From: an uncultured Collinsella sp.
GTDB taxonomy: Bacteria; Actinomycetota; Coriobacteriia; Coriobacteriales; Coriobacteriaceae
Assembly (NCBI GenBank): GCA_900541675.1
Contig: UQKU01000007.1
Location: 12,550-76,549 of the forward strand
Direction of reading: 5' to 3'
Length of the DNA: 64,000 nucleotides
Position numbers and translations under genes: made by a program. The notes below the pieces were generated by a model. That model was given only the letters and a program-made list of their open reading frames with translations, was not told the origin of the DNA and did not search any database. Of this stretch, positions 59,513 to 64,000 are shown in pieces; the stretch's first letter is position 1, and the number at the start of each line of letters is the position of its first letter.

Positions 59513-60259
59513 TTAAAACAGGAAGACGAGGACGATGAGGGCAATGCTGACAATAAGTATGGCAATGTCCAGGCCCTTGATGGGGTAGCGCTTGTACGAG
59601 CTCGCGCGCGTGCGCAGGTAGAAGCCGCGCTGCTCGGCTGCCAGGGCCGTGGCATCGGTTTTACCCACGCTCGAGATCAGTAGCGGCACGCACAGCGGCA
59701 GCATGAGCTTGAGCTTCTTGATGGGGTTCTTGGTGTCATACTCGATGCCGCGTGCGGTCTGCGCCTCCATGATGGCGTTCATCTCCTGGCCAAACACTGG
59801 CACAAAGCGCAGCGCCGTGGTAAAGGTGAAGGCGTAACGATACGGAACGTGCAGCACCTCGACGCAGGCGTTGGCAAGGTCGTTGAGCTTGGTCACCATG
59901 AGCATCAGAATAAGCGGTAGCGCCACGCCCAGCAGACGCAGACAGGCCTTTGTTCCGGTGATGAGGCCTTCATCGGTGACAAAGCTCCACACCACGTTGC
60001 CATCGCGCATAAAAGCCAGCTGCAGCACCAGCATGATGAGCGCGAGTGGAATCAGTAGCTTGAGCAGAGCGAGCAGGCGGTCGACGACGCCGGCGTAGGC
60101 TCCCAGCGCGAGCGTGAGTGCCAGAAAGCCCAGCAGTGCCACATAGGTGTCGGACAAGAAAATGCCGATGATGATGGTGGCGGCGAGGCCCAGTTTGATG
60201 ACGGGGTTCAGGCGGTGTAGCAGCGTGTCGCCCGGCATGTAGTCGATGACGTTAACCAC
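59513..60259 (-). CDS. ecfT: ECF transporter T component
   Basis: A 248-residue membrane scaffold that couples the S component to the ATPases. GTG 60259 is chosen: GAGGAG precedes it by 9 bases and it overlaps the ATPase stop by 8 bases. DTLLHRLNPVIKLGLAATIIIG is the typical CbiQ-like N-terminus. The two coupling motifs are visible as AQTARGIEYD and AEQRGFY (Ala-Arg-Gly type). Hydrophobic helices flank them. Confidence 0.92.
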   Translation of the reverse strand: MVNVIDYMPGDTLLHRLNPVIKLGLAATIIIGIFLSDTYVALLGFLALTLALGAYAGVVDRLLALLKLLIPLALIMLVLQLAFMRDGNVVWSFVTDEGLITGTKACLRLLGVALPLILMLMVTKLNDLANACVEVLHVPYRYAFTFTTALRFVPVFGQEMNAIMEAQTARGIEYDTKNPIKKLKLMLPLCVPLLISSVGKTDATALAAEQRGFYLRTRASSYKRYPIKGLDIAILIVSIALIVLVFLF

Positions 60260-62003
60260 GGCGGACCATCTCCTCGGTAATGCGAACGATATCAGTGACC
60301 TCACTCACCTGCGTAAAGGCGGGCGAGACGGTGGATGCCAGACGGCGCGAGAGTTCGATGACCTGGGGCGGCTCAACGTAGGCACGCTGCATGAGTTCGA
60401 TGTTCGAGAACAGCTCGTGCGTGCGGCCGCGGTCGAGGATGCGACCGTTGGCCATCACCACGATGCGCTCGGCAAAGTCGGAAACGACTTCCATGTCGTG
60501 ACAGACCATGATGACGGCGCAACCGCGCTCTGCCATGGTGCGCACCGTTTCCATCACGGTCATGCACTCGCGGTAGTCCAGGCCGCTCGTGGGCTCGTCG
60601 AGCACCACGATCTTGGGCTCGATCACCACAACGGAGGCGAGCGCCACCATCTGGCGTTGGCCGCGCGACAGTGAGAACGGTGCCTCGTCGGCGGGCAGAC
60701 CAAAGCGGTCGATGACCAGCTGGGCGCGACGCAGGGCTTCGGCGCGGTCGATGCCGGCAAGTTCTAGACCAAAGGCGACCTCGTCGAGCACGGTGTCTTT
60801 GCAGATTTGGCGGTCGGGGTTCTGGAAAAGCGTTGCCACTTCGTGTGCGATGCGGCTCGTGGGAACCGATGCCGTGTCCAAGCCCGTAACGCGTACGCTG
60901 CCCGATGCGGGCTTGAGCAAACCCGTGAGCAGTTTGGTGAGCGTGGTTTTGCCGGCTCCGTTTTGGCCGACAATGCCCACGAGCTCGCCGGGGTAGAGCG
61001 TCAAGTTGAGGTCGTGGACGGCGGCGCCTCCATGGGGGTAAGAAAACTCGACATGGTCAAAGGTGAGCACCGGCTCGGCGTCTTTCGCATGCGGGCGCAG
61101 CGACGGCGCGTGCGGGGAGCCTGCGGGCGCCTGGGTATCGCTTGTCGCACGGTCGGGGTCGACGATTTCCGTGATCAGGCGTTCTGCCTCGTCGACATCC
61201 AGACAGGGCGTGCCGCTTACCAAGCCATCGGCCTCGAGACTGTTGAAGATGCGCGTGACGCGCGGACAATCGACGCCGATGGTGCGAAGCTCGTCGGTGC
61301 GTGCGAAGACCTCGTGCGGCTCACCTTGCAGCGCGATCTGGCCGTGATCGAGCACCAACACACGGTTGCAGTACTCCGAAAGTAAAGCGACCTTTTGCTC
61401 AACGACGACGATGGTGATGCCGAGCGCGCGGTTTGCCTCGCGCAGCGTCTCGAAGATCAAGGTGGAACTGGCGGGATCGAGCGCTGCGGTTGGCTCATCG
61501 AGCACTAAGACGCGCGGACGCATGGCGAGGATGGCGGCGATAGCTACCTTTTGCTTTTGGCCGCCCGAGAGGGTGGCGATCTCGCGGTCGCGCAGGTCGC
61601 TGATACCGACGGTCTTAAGCGTCTCGCTCACGCGCTGCTCGATCTGATCGTGCGGAACGCCAAAGTTCTCGAGGCCAAAGAGCATTTCGTCCTCAACGAC
61701 CGAAGCGACCATCTGCGTATCGATGTCCTGCAGTACGCTACCGACGACCTGCGATACGTCGGTGAGCGAGACCTCGCAGGTGTCGTGGCCGTCAACTAAC
61801 ACGGAGCCATAAAAGGTGCCGGTGTAGTGGTGAGGCACGGCGCCCGACAGACAGGCGGCAAGTGTGGACTTACCGGCGCCCGAGGGCCCGATGATGCCGA
61901 TGAAATCTCCCTTGTTCACGCTGAGCGAAACGTGGCTGAGCGCCTGCTCGGTTTGCGTGCCATAGGAGAACGAGACATCGTCGACGTTGATGATCGTTTC
62001 CAT
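60252..62003 (-). CDS. ECF transporter fused double ATPase (EcfA1-EcfA2 type)
   Basis: 583 residues with two ABC ATPase domains in one chain. Domain 1: GPSGAGKST, LSGGQKQKVAIAA, VLVLDEPTAALDP, and an H-loop that reads EQK rather than a His motif. Domain 2: GQNGAGKTT, LSRGQRQMVALAS, IVVLDEPTSGLD, VCHDMEVV. A charged linker of about 50 residues separates them. Domain 1 has VVVEQKVALL where the switch His is normal, as seen in many YkoD-type fused ECF ATPases. It powers the T and S components encoded on either side. Confidence 0.93.
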   Translation of the reverse strand: METIINVDDVSFSYGTQTEQALSHVSLSVNKGDFIGIIGPSGAGKSTLAACLSGAVPHHYTGTFYGSVLVDGHDTCEVSLTDVSQVVGSVLQDIDTQMVASVVEDEMLFGLENFGVPHDQIEQRVSETLKTVGISDLRDREIATLSGGQKQKVAIAAILAMRPRVLVLDEPTAALDPASSTLIFETLREANRALGITIVVVEQKVALLSEYCNRVLVLDHGQIALQGEPHEVFARTDELRTIGVDCPRVTRIFNSLEADGLVSGTPCLDVDEAERLITEIVDPDRATSDTQAPAGSPHAPSLRPHAKDAEPVLTFDHVEFSYPHGGAAVHDLNLTLYPGELVGIVGQNGAGKTTLTKLLTGLLKPASGSVRVTGLDTASVPTSRIAHEVATLFQNPDRQICKDTVLDEVAFGLELAGIDRAEALRRAQLVIDRFGLPADEAPFSLSRGQRQMVALASVVVIEPKIVVLDEPTSGLDYRECMTVMETVRTMAERGCAVIMVCHDMEVVSDFAERIVVMANGRILDRGRTHELFSNIELMQRAYVEPPQVIELSRRLASTVSPAFTQVSEVTDIVRITEEMVRRG

Positions 62004-62021
62004 GGGTACCTTTCATAGTCA

Positions 62022-62067
62022 TTGGGGACGTTCTTGCATGTCCAGTCGTTTATAAGAACGTCCTCAA
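62022..62067. repeat. 14-bp inverted repeat in the ecfA leader
   Basis: TTGGGGACGTTCTT (62022-62035) and AAGAACGTCCTCAA (62054-62067), one mismatch, 18-base loop. The arm contains a GGGGAC core like other palindromes in the window. It lies 19 bases upstream of the ATPase start. Confidence 0.6.
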
Positions 62068-62110
62068 GAGCTCGTTGTTTGGGACAGTCTTTGGCGGTGA
62101 AGCACGGAGA

Positions 62111-62211
62111 CGGCTTTACGAGGTGCCCCAGGTTGGCGCGAAAGAGGAACGAAGCGTACTTGGGTACGCGAGCGACGAATGAACGCCAAGATGGGGTGGC
62201 TCGCAAAGCCG
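62111..62211. ncRNA. Structured hairpin element, copy 2 of an RNA-like repeat
   Basis: Extended hairpin: CGGCTTT/AAAGCCG, CGAG/CTCG, CCCCA/TGGGG, the same GGT/AGA internal loop as copy 1, TGGCG/CGCCA, and an apical part GAAAGAGGA..GAAGCGTAC-TTGG-GTACGCGA. The outer stems differ from copy 1 by compensating pairs. It begins 6 bases after the S-component stop, between genes of one operon on the minus strand. Confidence 0.6.
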
Positions 62212-62217
62212 AACAGG

Positions 62218-62793
62218 TTAGTTGAGCTTAAGGGCCTTCTGGATGGGCATGTAGAGGGCGCCGACCAGAATGGCGTTAAACACGGCGGTCATGGCGACGA
62301 CGGGCAGCATGGCTGCGGCGAGCTCGCCCACCACGCCGAGCATGGCCATCTTGATGACCATGAAGATAACGCCGGAGACAAAGGTGGTCACGAATGTTGC
62401 GACGATGGCGACGACGGGCTTAACCTGGCCGTCCTTGGCGGCGGCGTTGACAATGACGGCCATGAGCATGGCGGCGATACCCTCGGCGGCAAAATCGACA
62501 AACGGCGAGGTGGTGGTGATCTGGATCACGGCCGCTGAGATGAGGCCAATGACGAGCGCTTGGCCAATGTTGGGACGAACGACCAGGATGGTGAGGCAGA
62601 AGGCCGAGATGATGAACTCGGGACTGATCATACCGCCCGAGATGCCCGAGATTGCCTTGCCGACGGTGAAGTTGAGGATGAAGCCTGCGGCAAGCAGAAT
62701 GGCGAGCAGGACAAGGGCGTGGATATCGAGTTTGCCGCGGTCGGCGGTCTGGACGGTGCGGGGCTGGGCTGTGGCGGTGGTGTTCTGAGACAT
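62218..62793 (-). CDS. ECF transporter S component, predicted tryptophan-specific
   Basis: 191 residues, ATG 62793 with AAAGGA at 9 bases. A polar N-terminus is followed by about five or six helices: IHALVLLAILLAAGFILNF, ISPEFIISAFCLTILVV, NIGQALVIGLISAAVIQITTT, VVAIVATFVTTFVSGVIF, cited in part. Size and the EFI..N-QAL pattern fit S components such as TrpP. The 5' leader encodes a peptide with WWW and a terminator, which points strongly to tryptophan as substrate. It forms a transporter with the fused ATPase and EcfT downstream. Confidence 0.82.
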   Translation of the reverse strand: MSQNTTATAQPRTVQTADRGKLDIHALVLLAILLAAGFILNFTVGKAISGISGGMISPEFIISAFCLTILVVRPNIGQALVIGLISAAVIQITTTSPFVDFAAEGIAAMLMAVIVNAAAKDGQVKPVVAIVATFVTTFVSGVIFMVIKMAMLGVVGELAAAMLPVVAMTAVFNAILVGALYMPIQKALKLN

Positions 62794-62836
62794 GGTAAAA
62801 GTCCTTTCAAAAAGGGGAGTGTAAGAGAAAAACGGA

Positions 62837-62970
62837 GGCGCGTGATGCGAATGCGATCGGGCTCGAGATAGAAAAAGGCCCCCGGTCGAAACCGGAGGCC
62901 TTCCAATCACCTAGAGCGCAAGAACAGGCGTGAGGGACTCACTGTCGACCGATCGTATTCGCATCACGCC
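62837..62970 (-). promoter_or_regulatory. trp-type attenuator region
   Basis: Minus-strand RNA: GGCGTGATGCGAATACGATC (62970-62951), directly after the Trp codons, can pair with GATCGCATTCGCATCACG (within 62837-62860); 20 of 21 bases match. Between them lies the intrinsic terminator GGCCTCCGGT-TTCG-ACCGGGGGCC-TTTTT (62900-62872). CACGCC near 62930 can alternatively pair with GGCGTG. Ribosome stalling at Trp codons would change which pairing forms. Confidence 0.78.
62872..62900 (-). terminator. Intrinsic terminator of the trp-type leader
   Basis: A 10-bp GC stem (ACCGGAGGCC / GGCCCCCGGT on the plus strand, 62877-62900), 4-base loop, and T5 on the minus strand (62876-62872). Confidence 0.88.
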
Positions 62971-63007
62971 ACCACCAGTTGTTGAGGGACTTCATTGTGT
63001 TCATCAT
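62939..63007 (-). CDS. Leader peptide with three tandem Trp codons
   Basis: A 22-residue peptide, MMNTMKSLNNWWWRDANTI then GRQ, from ATG 63007 (or 63004). AAGGAG lies 8 bases upstream. Three TGG codons in a row followed by the pairing arms of an attenuator are the hallmark of trp leader peptides. The peptide itself is presumably not functional; its translation rate reports charged tRNA-Trp. The upstream gap 63008-63202 has a TATAGT -10 (63071-63066). Confidence 0.82.
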   Translation of the reverse strand: MMNTMKSLNNWWWRDANTIGRQ

Positions 63008-63092
63008 CTTGGTGGCTCCTTTCGTGATGCCTTGGCGCGGTTGCACCTCGTTGCTGTTGCGCTGCACTATAGCACAGCGAAGTGTGTGCGGG

Positions 63093-63183
63093 GAAATCTT
63101 TTTTTGAAAAGATTTCGGCGGCGTTTCCTGCCGGTCAAAAGGGCAGGCTGAGCGGGCGGGATGACTCATGCGACCCCGCCCGT
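63093..63183 (-). terminator. Hairpins after the dipeptidase gene and before the trp-type leader
   Basis: CGGGCGGG..CCCGCCCG (63152-63183), CCTGCC..GGCAGG (about 63128-63147) and GAAATCTTTT..AAAAGATTTC (63093-63116). The last has a T run on both strands and would end the dipeptidase message. Confidence 0.6.
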
Positions 63184-63202
63184 CTCTTGGAACGCGAGGG
63201 TC

Positions 63203-64000
63203 TTAGGCCTTCTTGCGGCGATAGAGCACGAAGCCGCAGACACCGATGATGACGACGGCGCCAACGGCCATGGCGGCCATGTTGTTGCCCTCGGACTTCT
63301 CCTCGGTCGCCTCTTCCTCAACCTCGGGCTCGGCAACGTCCTCATCGGAGAGGGCCTCGTCGGCGTAGGTGATGGACTCGACTAGGCAGTCGTTGTCGGC
63401 ATCGTAGTCACTCGGGACGAACTTCTCGGAGAAGTCTCCCTTCTTGAGGTAGTCGCGCATCTCCTCGAGCATGGCCTTGCACTTGACGTAGGTGTTCTTG
63501 GTCGCTGCCTTGCCGGCCTTGTTGGCCAGGGCGGTGCGGGCCTCGGTGTCCTTGGCGGCCTGCATGGCCTCGTCGACGGTCAGGTTCTGCTCAATGAGCT
63601 CCTTCTGCAGGGCGTCGAGATAGGCGCGGACGCCGGTGGCGCAGCTGTCGCGGTTCTCATAGGCGAGCGTGTTGATGTCCATGAGGACGTAGTTGATGGA
63701 GTTCTTGGGCTCCTCGTTGTTCACGACGTCTTCCTCTTCACAGTGATCGAAGGAGACATCCTGATCGCTGAAGTAGGGGCTGACCTCGGTGAGCAGTGCG
63801 GAATAGAGGGGGATAGCGACGGAGAACTCGGCGTTGGAGAGCATCTCCCACTGGATGGTCGCGATTTCGGGGTCCATGCCGTGACGGATCTGGAAGGTGT
63901 AGATCTCGGTGGTCGCCGTATCATTAAAAAAAAAGGCGCCGTCGGTGTTGGCGTTGGGGCCGGCGACCTTCTCGCAGCGAGCGGAGAAGGAACGGAACAT
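63203..64000 (-). CDS. C69 family dipeptidase, C-terminal part (5' end outside window; contains adapter sequence)
   Basis: At least 265 residues of an N-terminal-nucleophile dipeptidase (PepD/C69) reaching the window edge; the catalytic Cys is not in view. TFQIRHGMDPEIATIQWEML and FSVAIPLYSALLTEVSPYF are typical C69 C-terminal motifs. After a helical region and an acidic linker, the protein ends with a membrane anchor (MAAMAVGAVVIIGVCGFVLYRRKKA, cited in part), so it is exported and surface-bound. The ATG at 64000 is just an internal Met. Residues around FFFNDTATTEIYTF are encoded by sequencing adapter at 63897-63934 and are not real protein sequence. Confidence 0.8.
   Translation of the reverse strand: MFRSFSARCEKVAGPNANTDGAFFFNDTATTEIYTFQIRHGMDPEIATIQWEMLSNAEFSVAIPLYSALLTEVSPYFSDQDVSFDHCEEEDVVNNEEPKNSINYVLMDINTLAYENRDSCATGVRAYLDALQKELIEQNLTVDEAMQAAKDTEARTALANKAGKAATKNTYVKCKAMLEEMRDYLKKGDFSEKFVPSDYDADNDCLVESITYADEALSDEDVAEPEVEEEATEEKSEGNNMAAMAVGAVVIIGVCGFVLYRRKKA
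63897..63934. other. Illumina P5 adapter plus poly-A contamination
   Basis: Bases 63897-63925 are the 29-nt reverse complement of the standard P5 flow-cell adapter (its plus form starts AATGATACGGCGACC). Nine A residues follow. This is library sequence, so the join to 63935-64000 may be wrong. Confidence 0.95.

Overview
The window is about 64 kb of high-GC, densely packed bacterial DNA. Gene content and protein style point to a Coriobacteriia gut anaerobe, most likely Collinsella or a close relative: L-lactate dehydrogenase, acetylase-type lysine synthesis, C69 dipeptidase, YfcC carrier, SdpRI, the DUF3793/flavodoxin pair, and many intergenic palindromes with CCTGTCCC-type cores. No rRNA, tRNA or CRISPR array is visible. 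Everything here is read by eye; no database was searched.

Layout. 0.1-4.3 kb: endonuclease IV and a polar amino acid ABC importer. 4.4-6.1 kb: flavodoxin and DUF3793 under a candidate iron box, then a heavy-metal (HMA) protein under a CsoR-like operator. 6.4-8.9 kb: a wall-anchored propeller-like protein broken by an in-frame TGA. 8.9-10.9 kb: a LexA-boxed Y-family polymerase/YolD operon. 11-13.5 kb: a truncated alcohol dehydrogenase-like protein and Pgi. 13.6-16.5 kb: a small mobile-element-like operon (unknown protein, ClpP-like protease, TraG/VirD4-like ATPase). 17-18.6 kb: two HAD phosphatases. 18.7-25.5 kb: a fructoselysine (Amadori product) operon with a GntR regulator, YfcC carrier and amidohydrolase. 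25.5-25.8 kb: a 233-bp MITE-like element. 25.8-28.8 kb: TatD, TcdA, an apparently SOS-controlled type I toxin-antitoxin locus and SdpRI. 29-37.7 kb: EttA, two unusual surface/unknown proteins, NAD synthetase, an aminotransferase and Ldh. 37.8-40.1 kb: a DUF2974 hydrolase flanked by palindromic repeats, and a nucleoid-associated protein. 40.4-45.8 kb: dapH-dapB-dapA-lysA under a lysine riboswitch, diverging from an N-acetyl-diaminopimelate deacetylase. 46.2-53.2 kb: an aconitase-X operon (MFS, M20 peptidase, AcnX small and large subunits, OYE-type flavoprotein). 53.4-55.8 kb: FxLYD protein, HTH protein, Ser/Thr kinase. 55.9-59.4 kb: a cell-wall hydrolase, and an ATP-grasp D-aspartate ligase with an aspartate racemase. 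59.5-63 kb: an ECF transporter whose leader encodes a peptide with three consecutive Trp codons and a terminator, so it is probably a tryptophan importer under attenuation. 63.2-64 kb: the C-terminal part of a C69 dipeptidase.

How the parts work together. The lysine genes form the acetyl branch: DapA, DapB, DapH, a candidate aminotransferase at 35.4 kb, the M20 deacetylase and LysA. The frl genes would import, trap, epimerise and cleave glycated lysine. The Asp racemase and ATP-grasp ligase would make and attach D-Asp to peptidoglycan. Two loci carry GAAC-N4-GTTC-like LexA boxes, linking mutagenic repair and a small membrane toxin to the SOS response.

Data-quality warning. Positions 63897-63925 are the exact reverse complement of the Illumina P5 adapter, followed by an A run, inside the last gene. 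The in-frame stops at 7821 and 44048 should therefore be treated as possible sequence errors as well as possible mutations. The clearest unexplained structure is a pair of ~100-nt hairpins (40233-40330 and 62111-62211) that keep the same internal loop and apical sequence while their stems change by compensating pairs, as expected of a structured RNA family.
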